This document shows positions 1 to 8,333 of a stretch of 64,000 bases of DNA, piece by piece. Every line of letters starts with the position of its first letter. Position 1 is the first letter of the stretch. The position numbers were made by a program, and so were the translations under genes. The notes below the pieces were generated by a model that saw only the letters and a program-made list of their open reading frames with translations, searched no databases and was not told the origin of the DNA. The stretch comes from Microbacterium sp. ABRD28 (GTDB taxonomy: Bacteria > Actinomycetota > Actinomycetes > Actinomycetales > Microbacteriaceae): contig NZ_CP031015.1 of NCBI RefSeq assembly GCF_003850245.1, forward strand, positions 1,240,001 through 1,304,000. The letters run 5' to 3'.

Positions 1-954
1 GATCGGATGCCGCCCATTCCGGTCGAGCTGATGATGAACGTGGGCGCACCCGATCAGGCATTCGCCTTCGCCGCGCTCCCCAACGCCGGGGTGGGGCTCG
101 CCCGACTGGAGTTCATCATCAATGAACTCATCGGCATCCACCCGCAGGCGCTGCTGGACGTCGCGGCGCTGGACGAACCGCTGCGCGCGGAGATCATGCT
201 CCGCACGAGCCCCTACGGCGGGCCGCGGGAGTTCTTCGTCCGGCGCCTCGCCGAGGGCGTCTCGACCATCGCGGCCGCGTTCGCACCCAAACCGGTGATC
301 GTCCGCACGAGCGACTTCAAGACCAACGAGTACGCGCATCTGCTCGGAGGCGAGCGATACGAGCCGCAGGAGGAGAACCCGATGCTCGGGTGGCGGGGAG
401 CGTCGCGCTACGTCACCGACCGGTTCGCCGACTGCTTCGCCATGGAATGCGACGCGCTGCGCCACGTCCGTGACGCCATGGGTCTGACGAACGTGAAGAT
501 CATGGTCCCGTTCGTCCGCACGGTCGATGAGGCCGCAGCCGTCGAGCGGGTGCTCGCCGAGAATGGCCTGCGCCGCGGTGAGAACGGCCTCGAGGTCCTG
601 ATGATGTGCGAGATCCCGTCGAACGCCCTGCTCGCCGATCGCTTCCTCGACCACTTCGACGGCTTCTCCATCGGGTCCAACGACATGACCCAGCTCGTCC
701 TCGGCGTCGATCGGGATTCCGATCTCGTCGCGGCGGCCTTCGACGAGCGGAACCCCGCCGTGCTCAGCGTGCTCCAGATGGCGATCGAGGCGTGCAGTCG
801 GCGAGGGAAGTACGTCGGCATCTGCGGACAGGGCCCGTCGGATCATCCTGATCTCGCTGACTGGCTCGTCAGCCACGACATCGGATCGATCTCCCTCAAC
901 CCCGACAGCATCATCGAGACGTGGTTGTCGTTGGCGAAGCGCGAAGCCCGATGA
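1..954 (+). CDS. ppsA: Phosphoenolpyruvate synthase, C-terminal part (5' end outside window)
   Basis: The reading frame is open from base 1, so the gene begins upstream of the window; about 317 C-terminal residues are visible. They form the PEP-utilising TIM-barrel domain that carries out the pyruvate half of the reaction (pyruvate + ATP to PEP + AMP + Pi). Family marks are [10 protein letters not shown], the GWRGASRY segment, the metal-ligand stretch [18 protein letters not shown] and the catalytic-cysteine motif GICGQGPSD. The Met at base 7 is internal, not a start. The stop directly abuts the stop of the convergent universal stress gene. PEP synthase beside universal stress proteins recalls energy-stress or hypoxia clusters of other actinobacteria (inference). 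The mobile phosphohistidine and ATP-grasp domains cannot be checked here. Confidence 0.93.
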   Translation, partial: DRMPPIPVELMMNVGAPDQAFAFAALPNAGVGLARLEFIINELIGIHPQALLDVAALDEPLRAEIMLRTSPYGGPREFFVRRLAEGVSTIAAAFAPKPVIVRTSDFKTNEYAHLLGGERYEPQEENPMLGWRGASRYVTDRFADCFAMECDALRHVRDAMGLTNVKIMVPFVRTVDEAAAVERVLAENGLRRGENGLEVLMMCEIPSNALLADRFLDHFDGFSIGSNDMTQLVLGVDRDSDLVAAAFDERNPAVLSVLQMAIEACSRRGKYVGICGQGPSDHPDLADWLVSHDIGSISLNPDSIIETWLSLAKREAR

Positions 955-1791
955 TCAGCGACCCGATGGCACGACGATGATGGGAACCTCGAGACGGCCG
1001 ATGAGGTCTTGCCCGACCGAACCGAAGAACCCCCCGGCCAGCACTCCCCGCCCGTGGGTGCCCAGCACCATCAGCGAGCTGTCACTCGCGGCGATGCTCA
1101 GGGCGGACGCGGCGTTGTCGTGGATGAGCACACGATCGACCGCGAGGTCGGGAGCAACCCCCTGAACTCGCTCGACGGCCCGGTCCATGAGCTGCATATG
1201 CTGCGTTCGCACGTCGCGCTGGGAGGATACGGTCGTTGCGGGGATCGGGCCCAACCATGCGTGGACGATACGAAGGCTCTCACCCGCGGCGGCCGACTCG
1301 GATGCGGCGAAGGTCAGCGCCGCATCGCTCGACGGGTCCGACGCGAGGCCCACCGTGATCGGTCCGCTCTTCTCGGACCATCCTGAAGGGACGATGCAGG
1401 TGGGCACGGTCGCCGTCGCACTCACGCGAAGCGACATCCATCCGTGCAGTGCTTCGCGGATGGAGCTGTCGGTATCGACGCCGATCACCAGGAGGTCCGC
1501 GTCTGCCGCGGCGTCGGTCAGGGCGCGCGGCATCAGGCCGTCGATGCGCTCCGTCTCGATCGGGAGTGTGGGGTTCGCCGCGCGGAGACGGTGCTCGGCG
1601 CGGGCGAGGTCGTCCTCGGCCCGCGGCTGATCCTGGAGAAACGGGTTGGTCACGATGACGACCTCCACGCGCGCCCGACGGCTCAGTGCGCGATCGGTGA
1701 CCCAGTCGAGCGCAGCGTCTGCTCCGTCGCTGGCGTCGTAACCCAGAAGAATGCGTTCCATGGTGACCGTCCGTTCCGGTGAGGGTGTCAT
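955..1791 (-). CDS. Universal stress protein, two UspA domains
   Basis: A 278-residue protein with two UspA domains in tandem. The first begins MERILLGYDASDGADAAL; the second ends with the ATP-binding signature VLGTHGRGVLAGGFFGSVG followed by IIVVPSG. Such two-domain USPs are cytosolic, usually ATP-binding, and linked to dormancy or energy stress. The start at 1791 gives an ATGA overlap with the upstream USP gene and implies translational coupling. An internal ATG at 1761, which begins right at the conserved domain, is an almost equally good alternative. The stop is immediately adjacent to that of the convergent PEP synthase gene. The precise ligand and role cannot be read from sequence. Confidence 0.9.
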   Translation of the reverse strand: MTPSPERTVTMERILLGYDASDGADAALDWVTDRALSRRARVEVVIVTNPFLQDQPRAEDDLARAEHRLRAANPTLPIETERIDGLMPRALTDAAADADLLVIGVDTDSSIREALHGWMSLRVSATATVPTCIVPSGWSEKSGPITVGLASDPSSDAALTFAASESAAAGESLRIVHAWLGPIPATTVSSQRDVRTQHMQLMDRAVERVQGVAPDLAVDRVLIHDNAASALSIAASDSSLMVLGTHGRGVLAGGFFGSVGQDLIGRLEVPIIVVPSGR

Positions 1792-2630
1792 CGCACGACC
1801 ACCGTCGCGGTGGCGAGCCGGAGGAGGACCTGCTGGCTGGTGGATCCGAGGAGGAAACGCGCGAGCCGGCTGCGGCCGTGCGAACCGATGACGGTGAGCC
1901 GGGCGCCGGAGGCGAGCCGATTGATCACCGTCTCGGGTCTGTCGCTGCTCTCCACGACACGGCGCACCTCCAGGTCGGGATACTGCTGCGAGATCCCGGA
2001 CATCGATATGCCGAGCGCCTCTTCGGTCAGCGACTGCATGTTCCGCAGATAGCCGTCGGGATACGACCGGACAGACAGGGGAATGGCGATGGGGGACCAG
2101 CTCATCACCGCCGTCAGCGCCTCGCCCGATCGGTCCGCTTCGGCGGCGGCGAAGACGATCGCGGCCTCGGATGCTTCTGAGCCGTCGACCCCGACGATGA
2201 CGCCGGACCGGCCGGTGAGGTCGAGATCGGGAACCACCGCGACCGGGCAGTGCGCGCCGGCCGTGATGCGGATCCCGTGCGGACCCCGCGCCGGTTGCGA
2301 CTCGGTTCCGCGGTAGTCGCTGCCGATGACCAGCAGGGACGCGTCCTTCGACGCGTCGATCAATCGTTCGATCGGCTTGCCGCGTTCGAGGCGTATCTCC
2401 ACGGGTACTCCGCGTGCGCGGACGCGCTCGGCTTCGTTCCTGAGCACGTCTTCTTTCCACTCCTGCGCCCAGCCGACCACGTCGCCTTCGTCGCCGACGC
2501 CGACGGCCCCGTCGACGATCGACAGCAGCTCGAGCCGATCTCCCCGCGCGGCTGCTCTGTCTACCGCCCAGTCCACGGCACGACGCGACACCGCCGCATC
2601 CGTGACCCCGACCACCACCTTCTGCTGCAC
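1788..2630 (-). CDS. Universal stress protein, two UspA domains
   Basis: A 280-residue tandem UspA protein starting VQQKVVVGVTDAAVSRRA. The C-terminal domain has the nucleotide-binding motif VIGSHGRSRLARFLLGST and ends in a hydrophobic strand. The first domain keeps VIGSDYRGTES in place of the full G-x-G-x9-G(S/T) motif, so ATP binding is more certain in the second half. The GTG at 2630 was chosen because it begins right at the first beta strand; the only in-frame ATG further upstream lies inside the tRNA-like gene and would add residues that are just translated tRNA. It is the first gene of a two-USP operon, overlapping the next by 4 nt. Confidence 0.88.
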   Translation of the reverse strand: MQQKVVVGVTDAAVSRRAVDWAVDRAAARGDRLELLSIVDGAVGVGDEGDVVGWAQEWKEDVLRNEAERVRARGVPVEIRLERGKPIERLIDASKDASLLVIGSDYRGTESQPARGPHGIRITAGAHCPVAVVPDLDLTGRSGVIVGVDGSEASEAAIVFAAAEADRSGEALTAVMSWSPIAIPLSVRSYPDGYLRNMQSLTEEALGISMSGISQQYPDLEVRRVVESSDRPETVINRLASGARLTVIGSHGRSRLARFLLGSTSQQVLLRLATATVVVR

Positions 2631-2726
2631 CTCGCCACCGTCTTCCTCGATCGAATCCCGGTTTCCGTTGATTCGACCATTCCGGCAAGCGGACCGCGCG
2701 GGTGGGTCGGAAGTCCCGGCGTGAGG

Positions 2727-2802
2727 TGGACGCGACGGCGGGAGTCGAACCCGCAACGCTGCCGGATATGAGCCGGAGCCCGGGACCGCCCGGATCGCCG
2801 CG
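2727..2802 (-). tRNA. tRNA-like gene, anticodon CAU (Met/Ile2 type), atypical D arm
   Basis: Reading the minus strand gives a 7-bp acceptor stem (one G-U pair), an anticodon loop CTCATAT with CAU in the proper place (plus-strand 2768-2770), a perfect 5-bp T stem with loop TTCGACT, a T discriminator and an encoded CCA. Length is 73 nt plus CCA, which is normal. Odd points are A instead of U at position 8, a GC-only D arm with a short loop, and a mismatch at the top of the anticodon stem (or a bulged C with three further pairs). It does not match typical actinobacterial initiator, elongator or Ile2 tRNAs. It is either a divergent extra tRNA or a decaying copy. Confidence 0.6.
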
Positions 2803-2858
2803 ATGCCCTCGACGTTACGTGAGGGCGGCGACAGCGGCCAGGAATGTGAAGGAGAGTG

Positions 2859-4667
2859 TCAGGGTGTGACGGCGTGTGTCGTCGGGCGATCTTCAACGCC
2901 CTGCGGAATCCCGCCTGTCAACGCCGACAGCCGCGCGACGCCGATCGGCTCGTCGGGCAGCAGCGGGACGATCGCGATGCGATCGGTCAGTTCCTGAATG
3001 CGGTCGATCTGCGCGACTTCGTTGCGGGCTCGCGTCCGCAGGAACGGCGAGCGGGGGTGCGTCGCGGCGATCGAGTTGTTCGCCACCCACGCCCAGGGGT
3101 GGATGCCGGCACGTTCCAGGTCGTCCTGCAGCCCCGTCGCTTCCAGCACAGGCGTCGTCTCGGCGAGCGTCACCAGAAGGATCTTCGTCTGTGCGGGGTT
3201 TTGAAGTCGCATCAACGGCGTCGAATAGGCCATGTTCACGGCTCCCATCTGGCGGGCGATCTCGCGATGGTACGAGCCGGCGGTGTCGAGGAGCAGCAGG
3301 GTGTGTCCGGTCGGTGCGGTGTCCATCACGACGAACTTCCGTCGGGAGTCGTGTATCGCCCGAGAGAACTGGTGGAAGACCGCGACCTCCGCGGTGCACG
3401 GCGACATCAGGTCCTCGGCCAACGCCGCGCGTCCCGATTCGTCCAACTCCTTCCCCTTCGTCGCCATGACGTGCGCACGGTACTGCTCGAGTGCGATGTC
3501 GGGGTCGATCCGTGTCACGGTGAGGCCGTCGACCGCTGCGCCGAGCGTGTCGTCGAGGTGGGCGGCCGGATCGGTGGTGGTCAGGAGCACCTCGTGACCG
3601 CGGTTGGCCAGGGCGAGGGCGACGGCAGCGGCGACGGTCGTCTTGCCGACACCGCCCTTGCCCATGCACATCACCAGACCACGCCCGTCGCGCTCGATCT
3701 CATCCACGAGGGCGACCAGGGGCGCGTCCGGCAGAACGGCGGTCTCGGCGGCATCCCCCACCGCCTCATCGGCGAGTTCGGGGTCGAAGAACGTGCGGAC
3801 CGCTTCGAGGCCGACGACGTCGCGGGCCTTGAGCTCCAGAACATCACGGGGCAGATCGGCGATCGCCGCCGGAACGGCCGACAGCGCGGCGGCCTCCCGA
3901 CGACGCAGCGCCACCGCGATCGGCTCGTCGCCGGCTCTCTCGGGGAGGACGCCGTTGATCACGACGAACGCGTTCGTCATGCCGATCGCGGTCAGCTCGG
4001 CGAACGTGCGGTCGATCTCCTTGAGCGCGGACGGTTGCGGGCGGGTGACCAGGATCAGCCGGGTGCGGTCGGGATCGGTGAGCGCAGACACCGCCGCTGC
4101 GTACGTTGCCCGGTGCTTGTCCAGTCCGGCGAGGGGACCAAGGCACGACGCGTTTCCGCCGGTCGAGAGGAACCGCGTCCACGATCCGGGCAACTGCAGG
4201 AGTCGGATGGTGTGGCCGGTAGGAGCGGTGTCGAAGAGGATGTGGTCGTATCGCCCGTATGCGGCGTCGTCCGTCAGAAGCTGCGTGAACTCATCAAAGG
4301 ATGCGACCTCGGTGGTGCACGAACCCGAGAGCCCTTCGATGACCCCGGCGATCTCCGATTCGGGCAGCAGCCCTCGGAGGGGCCCGATGATGCGCTCCCG
4401 ATAGGCGTCGGCCGCTTGCGCGGGATCGATCTCCAGCGCATCGAGGCCGGGAACCGACGCGATCCCCGTGACGGCGTTGCCGATCGCGATGCCGAACACC
4501 TGGCCGAGGTTGGACGCGGGATCAGTGCTCACGAGCAGGACGCGCTGCCCCACGGTCGCGAGGTGGACGGCCGTGGCGCACGCGACCGACGTCTTGCCGA
4601 CGCCGCCCTTGCCGGTGAAGAACAAGAACCGTGGTGCGTTCGCGAGGAATCTCATGGCACCACTCAT
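2859..4667 (-). CDS. arsA: Arsenite-type anion-transporting ATPase ArsA (two nucleotide-binding halves)
   Basis: A 602-residue protein made of two homologous ATPase halves. P-loops GKGGVGKT lie near residues 19-26 and about 335-342, and the DTAPTGHT switch motif appears in both halves. The three cysteines that bind As(III)/Sb(III) in E. coli ArsA (113, 172, 422) have equivalents near 117 (GSCTTEVASFDEF), 176 (ASCLGPLAGLDK) and 424 (SPCTAEVAVFHQF). This favours a true ArsA over a Get3-like paralogue. ArsA normally energises the ArsB permease, with ArsD as metallochaperone; no arsB, arsD or arsR is visible here. The start at 4667 is chosen for the purine-rich GGCGGAGGAAG just upstream; ATG 4655 is the alternative. 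Confidence 0.92.
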   Translation of the reverse strand: MSGAMRFLANAPRFLFFTGKGGVGKTSVACATAVHLATVGQRVLLVSTDPASNLGQVFGIAIGNAVTGIASVPGLDALEIDPAQAADAYRERIIGPLRGLLPESEIAGVIEGLSGSCTTEVASFDEFTQLLTDDAAYGRYDHILFDTAPTGHTIRLLQLPGSWTRFLSTGGNASCLGPLAGLDKHRATYAAAVSALTDPDRTRLILVTRPQPSALKEIDRTFAELTAIGMTNAFVVINGVLPERAGDEPIAVALRRREAAALSAVPAAIADLPRDVLELKARDVVGLEAVRTFFDPELADEAVGDAAETAVLPDAPLVALVDEIERDGRGLVMCMGKGGVGKTTVAAAVALALANRGHEVLLTTTDPAAHLDDTLGAAVDGLTVTRIDPDIALEQYRAHVMATKGKELDESGRAALAEDLMSPCTAEVAVFHQFSRAIHDSRRKFVVMDTAPTGHTLLLLDTAGSYHREIARQMGAVNMAYSTPLMRLQNPAQTKILLVTLAETTPVLEATGLQDDLERAGIHPWAWVANNSIAATHPRSPFLRTRARNEVAQIDRIQELTDRIAIVPLLPDEPIGVARLSALTGGIPQGVEDRPTTHAVTP

Positions 4668-4735
4668 CTTCCTCCGCCTACCTCGACGATGCGGGCCGGA
4701 GGTCCTTCGAGCCGGAGCCTCGTCTTCGTTTGCGC

Positions 4736-5731
4736 TCACCGACCGGGAGCGCGAGCGGGCGGGGGAGGAGCGTCGAGGGCGCGCAGCATCCGCTCGAGCA
4801 CCTCGCGCAGCTCGGAGCGCGACGGCTCGGCGAGGTCGGTCGTGTAGTCCACCCCCGCCGGGATCCACGACAGGCCGTACATGGTCTCGCGGAAGTCGGC
4901 GCCACCGACGGGCCACCGCGTGTGCGCAGCATCCTCTTCGGTGGCGCCCTGCCCCCAGATGCCGAAGTGCTCCTTCATCACCTCGAACGGCAGGTCGATG
5001 ACGGCGTCGGCCTCGACGGGCTGCCGCGTCCACGCCCGGGCGACGAGGATGAAGTCCTCCACCTCGTCGGGGGTCAACGGCCGCGGCTCGAAGAGCACCC
5101 GGGTGTGCTCGACCCGCGCGAGCCGATCGACGCGGAAGGTGCGCCAGTCGTCGCGCTCGAGGTCCCAGCAGAGCAGGTACCAGTGCCGGTCGGCGGGGGC
5201 GAGGGCATGCGGTTCGACCCGGCGGCGGGTCTCGGCGCCGGTCATCGAGGTGTAGTCGAATCGCACGCGCTCGTGGTCGCGGATCGCCAGCGCCAGTTCG
5301 CCGAGCACCTCGCTCGACACCGCCGCGCCCGACTGGATCCCCGCCGGCTGCACCGCGTCGGCCAATGCCGTCACCCGGCGGCGGAGCGGGGCAGGCAGCA
5401 CCTGCTCGAGCTTCGCCAGAGCCGTGAGGGTCGTCTCGGGGCCGCTGACCAGTCGCTGCGATGCGGCGACGCGCAGCCCGATCGCCATCGCCACGGCCTC
5501 CTCGTCGGTGAGGAGGAGCGGCGGCACCGCGCTCCCGGCCTCGAGGCGGTAGCCGCCGGTGATGCCGGGCGTCGACTCGATGCGGTAGCCGAGGTCGCGG
5601 AGCCGCTCGACGTCTCTGCGCACGGTCCGCTCGGTCACGCCGAGCCGCGCGGCGAGTTCGGTGCCGGGCCAGTGCCGATGCGTCTGCAGGAGATTCAGCA
5701 GTGCGAGCGCGCGGGTGGTCGTGTCGGACAT
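4736..5731 (-). CDS. DeoR-type HTH / WYL-domain transcriptional regulator
   Basis: A 331-residue protein. The N-terminal winged helix (about residues 5-55, with LAARLGVTERTVRRDVERLRDLGY) is followed by a linker, a WYL domain (HWYLLCWDLERDDWRTFRVDRL) and a C-terminal WCX-like extension. WYL proteins are ligand-responsive DNA-binding regulators. The gene diverges from the ABC exporter at 5793, with a 17-nt perfect palindrome between the two starts, so it probably controls that exporter and itself. The effector is unknown. A short leader and the lack of a strong ribosome-binding site leave the start slightly uncertain, but the HTH begins immediately after it. Confidence 0.9.
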   Translation of the reverse strand: MSDTTTRALALLNLLQTHRHWPGTELAARLGVTERTVRRDVERLRDLGYRIESTPGITGGYRLEAGSAVPPLLLTDEEAVAMAIGLRVAASQRLVSGPETTLTALAKLEQVLPAPLRRRVTALADAVQPAGIQSGAAVSSEVLGELALAIRDHERVRFDYTSMTGAETRRRVEPHALAPADRHWYLLCWDLERDDWRTFRVDRLARVEHTRVLFEPRPLTPDEVEDFILVARAWTRQPVEADAVIDLPFEVMKEHFGIWGQGATEEDAAHTRWPVGGADFRETMYGLSWIPAGVDYTTDLAEPSRSELREVLERMLRALDAPPPPARAPGR

Positions 5732-5737
5732 GCATTG

Positions 5738-5770
5738 ATTCTGCCCGTAATTGCGGACAGAATCTGTCCG
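5738..5770. promoter_or_regulatory. Palindromic operator between WYL regulator and ABC exporter
   Basis: CGGACAGAATCTGTCCG at 5754-5770 is a perfect inverted repeat with a single central base. A second inverted pair, ATTCTG (5738-5743) with CAGAAT (5757-5762), overlaps it. It lies in the 61-nt divergent spacer, so one site could control both directions. Assignment to the WYL protein is by position only. Confidence 0.6.
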
Positions 5771-5792
5771 GGTGCGCTTCTACCTTCGACTC

Positions 5793-6845
5793 ATGGCGAA
5801 TCAACCGATCATCGAAGCGCAGGGGCTCACCAAGCGCTTCACCGTCAAGAAGAAGACCGTGGCGGCGGTCACCGACCTGACGTTCGAGGTGCAGCGCGGC
5901 GAGCTCGTCGCGTTCCTCGGACCCAACGGCGCGGGCAAGTCCACGAGCCTGCGCATGCTCACCACCCTGCTCCCGCCGACGTCCGGCACCGCGCGGGTCG
6001 TCGGTCATGACATCCTGCGAGACCCTGCGGGCGTTCGCGCCCGCATCGGGTACGTCGGTCAGCTCACCAGCGGCAGCTTCGCCCAGCGCGCCCGTGACGA
6101 GCTGCTGAGTCAAGGTGCCTTCTACGGGATGGGCCGTGCCGCGGCATCCGCTCGGGCAGACGAGCTCATCGAATCGCTCGATCTCTCGGGGTTCGCGACC
6201 CGCACCGTGCAGCAGCTCAGCGGCGGACAGAAGCGGCGGCTCGACGTCGCGCTGGGACTCATGCACGCCCCGCCGCTGATCTTCCTCGACGAGCCGTCGA
6301 CGGGACTCGACCCGCAGAGCCGGGCGAACCTGTGGCAGCACATCCTCGACCTCCGGAGGCGATTCGGCACGACCGTCTTCCTCACCACGCACTACCTCGA
6401 GGAGGCCGATCGCTACGCCGAACGCGTCATGGTGATGGACAGGGGCCGCGTCATCGCCGATGACACCGCCGCGCGGCTGAAGGCCGAGCTGGCCGGAGAT
6501 GTGCTGACGCTCGGGTTCGCTGCACCGGATGCTGCTGACCGCGCACTTCCGCTGCTGTCGGCGTTGAGCGCGCGCGAGGTGCGGCGCGACGGCGCCGTCG
6601 ACCTGGTGGTGACGGCGCCGGACGGCGATGCGCTTCTTCCGCGCGCGGTGCGCGCGCTCGACGCCGCGGGCATCGAGGTGGTGCGCGCGACCGGCGTCCC
6701 GCCGACCCTCGACGATGTCTTCCTCAGCCTCACGGGGCGGACGCTCCGCGACGCCGAGCACCCGATCGACGACGAGACCGACGGGGACGCCGCCGTCCCC
6801 GAGACCGAGACCGCGAAAACCCAGACCGAAGGAGCAGTGCGATGA
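5793..6845 (+). CDS. ABC transporter ATPase, DrrA-like drug exporter family
   Basis: A 350-residue ABC ATPase. Walker A GPNGAGKST is at residues 43-51, the signature is LSGGQKRRLDVALGLM, Walker B is LIFLDEPSTGLDP, and the H-loop is TTHYLEEADRYAERV. The C-terminal extension of about 100 residues ends with the DDVFLSLTGRTL segment typical of DrrA/NodI-like exporters. ATG 5793 is preferred because homology begins directly (MANQPIIEAQGLTKRF); an in-frame start at 5751 would lie in the operator. It overlaps the permease gene by ATGA, and together they should form a lipid or drug exporter at the cytoplasmic membrane. Substrate unknown. Confidence 0.93.
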   Translation: MANQPIIEAQGLTKRFTVKKKTVAAVTDLTFEVQRGELVAFLGPNGAGKSTSLRMLTTLLPPTSGTARVVGHDILRDPAGVRARIGYVGQLTSGSFAQRARDELLSQGAFYGMGRAAASARADELIESLDLSGFATRTVQQLSGGQKRRLDVALGLMHAPPLIFLDEPSTGLDPQSRANLWQHILDLRRRFGTTVFLTTHYLEEADRYAERVMVMDRGRVIADDTAARLKAELAGDVLTLGFAAPDAADRALPLLSALSAREVRRDGAVDLVVTAPDGDALLPRAVRALDAAGIEVVRATGVPPTLDDVFLSLTGRTLRDAEHPIDDETDGDAAVPETETAKTQTEGAVR

Positions 6846-7651
6846 GCGCGCCCGTACGCCAGTCCCCGGCATCCGATCGCCCCGACACCGCGGTGCGACC
6901 GAACCCCGCCCGCGACACCTGGAACGTGCTCACCCGGGAGCTGCGTCCGACGATGCGCGACCCGTTCACGCTCATCTTCAGCCTCGTGCAACCGCTGGTC
7001 TTCCTGGGGCTCTTCGCTCCCCTGCTCGTCGGGCAGTCGGGAGAACCCGTGGGCGAGACCTTGAGCTGGTTCGTGCCGGGTGTGCTGGTGATGATCGTGC
7101 TCTTCGGCACCGGTGCGACCGGGTCGAACCTGCAGTACGAGATGATGACAGGCTCGCACGAGCGAACCCTCGTCGCGCCCATCTCGCGCGGGTCGCTGCT
7201 CGTCGGGCGGGCGCTGAAGGAGGTGGCGCCCATCGTCATCCAGGCGATCATCATCGTGTTGATCGCGCTGCCGTTCGGCTTCGCGGTGAATGTGCCGGGG
7301 CTCGTGGTCGGCCTCGGGCTGCTGGCGGTGTTCGGTGTCGGTCTGGGGTCGCTGTCGTACGCGCTGGCGCTGAAGACGAAAGACCGGGAATGGCTGTTCT
7401 GGGGGGTCCAGCAGACCCTGATCTTCCCGCTGCTGATCCTCTCCGGCGTGCTCCTGCCCCTGGACGACGGGCCCGCATGGATGCGCGCGATCGCAAGCGT
7501 CAACCCCGTCAACTGGGTCGTCCAGGCCGAGCGGGCGCTCCTCTCGGGCGACCTCGCGGCTCCGGTCGTGCTGTGGGGCTGGCTCGCGGCGCTGCTGCTG
7601 GCTGCGGTGGGGCTCGCGGTCGGGGTGCGGGGGATGCGCAAGAGCGGCTGA
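6842..7651 (+). CDS. ABC-2 type permease, DrrB-like
   Basis: A 269-residue membrane protein with about six predicted transmembrane segments after a soluble N-terminus of roughly 45 residues. The N-terminal amphipathic stretch ELRPTMRDPFTLIFSLVQPLVFLGLF and the GSHERTLVAPISRGSLLVGRALKEV loop are typical of ABC2 drug-resistance permeases. It overlaps the ATPase gene by 4 nt, as expected for the two halves of one exporter. It is followed by an inverted repeat at 7668-7741 that separates it from the convergent gene. Confidence 0.92.
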   Translation: MSAPVRQSPASDRPDTAVRPNPARDTWNVLTRELRPTMRDPFTLIFSLVQPLVFLGLFAPLLVGQSGEPVGETLSWFVPGVLVMIVLFGTGATGSNLQYEMMTGSHERTLVAPISRGSLLVGRALKEVAPIVIQAIIIVLIALPFGFAVNVPGLVVGLGLLAVFGVGLGSLSYALALKTKDREWLFWGVQQTLIFPLLILSGVLLPLDDGPAWMRAIASVNPVNWVVQAERALLSGDLAAPVVLWGWLAALLLAAVGLAVGVRGMRKSG

Positions 7652-7667
7652 GCCGGGGCGTGTCCCC

Positions 7668-7741
7668 AACTCCTGCAGAATCGGTGGGCGGGCGCCCCGG
7701 CGGGGCTGTTCGCGCTCCTCAGCGCCGATTTTGCAGGAGTT
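7668..7741. repeat. Inverted-repeat element between convergent genes
   Basis: The 17-nt arms AACTCCTGCAGAATCGG (7668-7684) and its near-complement (7725-7741) differ at one position and enclose a 40-nt GC-rich centre. It sits between the ABC permease and a convergent membrane-protein gene, so it can act as a two-way terminator. It looks like a palindromic intergenic element rather than a simple hairpin; no copy of the same arms was seen elsewhere in the window. Confidence 0.6.
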
Positions 7742-7775
7742 AGGGCGGCGCCGCCGGGACGGGTGTTCCCCGCGG

Positions 7776-8270
7776 TCAGTGGCGCGCGGAGTCCCGCATC
7801 AGGGAGGACTGCGCTCGGGTCGCTACCGGCACGGCCGTGCCGCGCGGCCACGCCCAGGCCGTGCGAAGGATGAACGCCAGGATCAGCAGCTCGACCCCGA
7901 TCGAGATGGCGTAGAACGCCGCCCACTCCCAGGTCGAGCCGGCCGCGTTGAAGATCGAGTAGGGGATGAGGAGCGCGGCGGCGACGAGGTTCAGCGTGCG
8001 GTTGACGCGGGCCGGCAGGGTCATCGAGAGGATCACCATCACGGCGGGGATCGACACCGATACCAGGAAGATCGTCAGCAGTGTCGAGCTGATGTCGAAG
8101 CGCCAGATGAATCCATCGGTGATCCCGTCGATCACGCCCGGCTTGTAGAAGTTCAAGATGTCGACGTAGACGTACAGGAACACGAAGCTCGTCCAGGCGG
8201 CGGTGAGCTTCGCGCGGACGGGCATCGGGGCGCTGTCGAGCAGCGGCCGGGGTGAGGTCGAGGTGGTCAT
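7776..8270 (-). CDS. Small four-helix membrane protein (DUF6326-like)
   Basis: A 164-residue protein with about four transmembrane segments: AAWTSFVFLYVYVDILNFY, TLLTIFLVSVSIPAVMVIL, TLNLVAAALLIPYSIFNAAG and FYAISIGVELLILAFILRTAW. It resembles small actinobacterial membrane proteins of the DUF6326 type (recalled resemblance, not searched). The function is unknown. It is divergent from a TetR regulator, and three clustered operators lie in the shared spacer, so it is the likely target of that regulator. The ATG at 8270 is preceded by a purine-rich AGAGAGAAG. Confidence 0.75.
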   Translation of the reverse strand: MTTSTSPRPLLDSAPMPVRAKLTAAWTSFVFLYVYVDILNFYKPGVIDGITDGFIWRFDISSTLLTIFLVSVSIPAVMVILSMTLPARVNRTLNLVAAALLIPYSIFNAAGSTWEWAAFYAISIGVELLILAFILRTAWAWPRGTAVPVATRAQSSLMRDSARH

Positions 8271-8333
8271 GGTGTCTTCTCTCTCTGCGAGGATCCGGGC
8301 CCCACGGCCCGTGGGTGAGCGACGGCGGTGAGT

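Noticed and set aside
2689..2756. N-terminal extension of the first USP gene reaching into the tRNA-like gene
   Set aside because: The residues are translated tRNA sequence and the UspA domain starts at the GTG at 2630.
2859..6872. A 1337-codon open frame on the minus strand
   Set aside because: Only its C-terminal part (2859-4667) is a real gene (ArsA). The rest runs out of frame across the WYL regulator and antisense to the ABC ATPase, and has the Arg/Pro/Gly-rich composition of GC-driven spurious frames.
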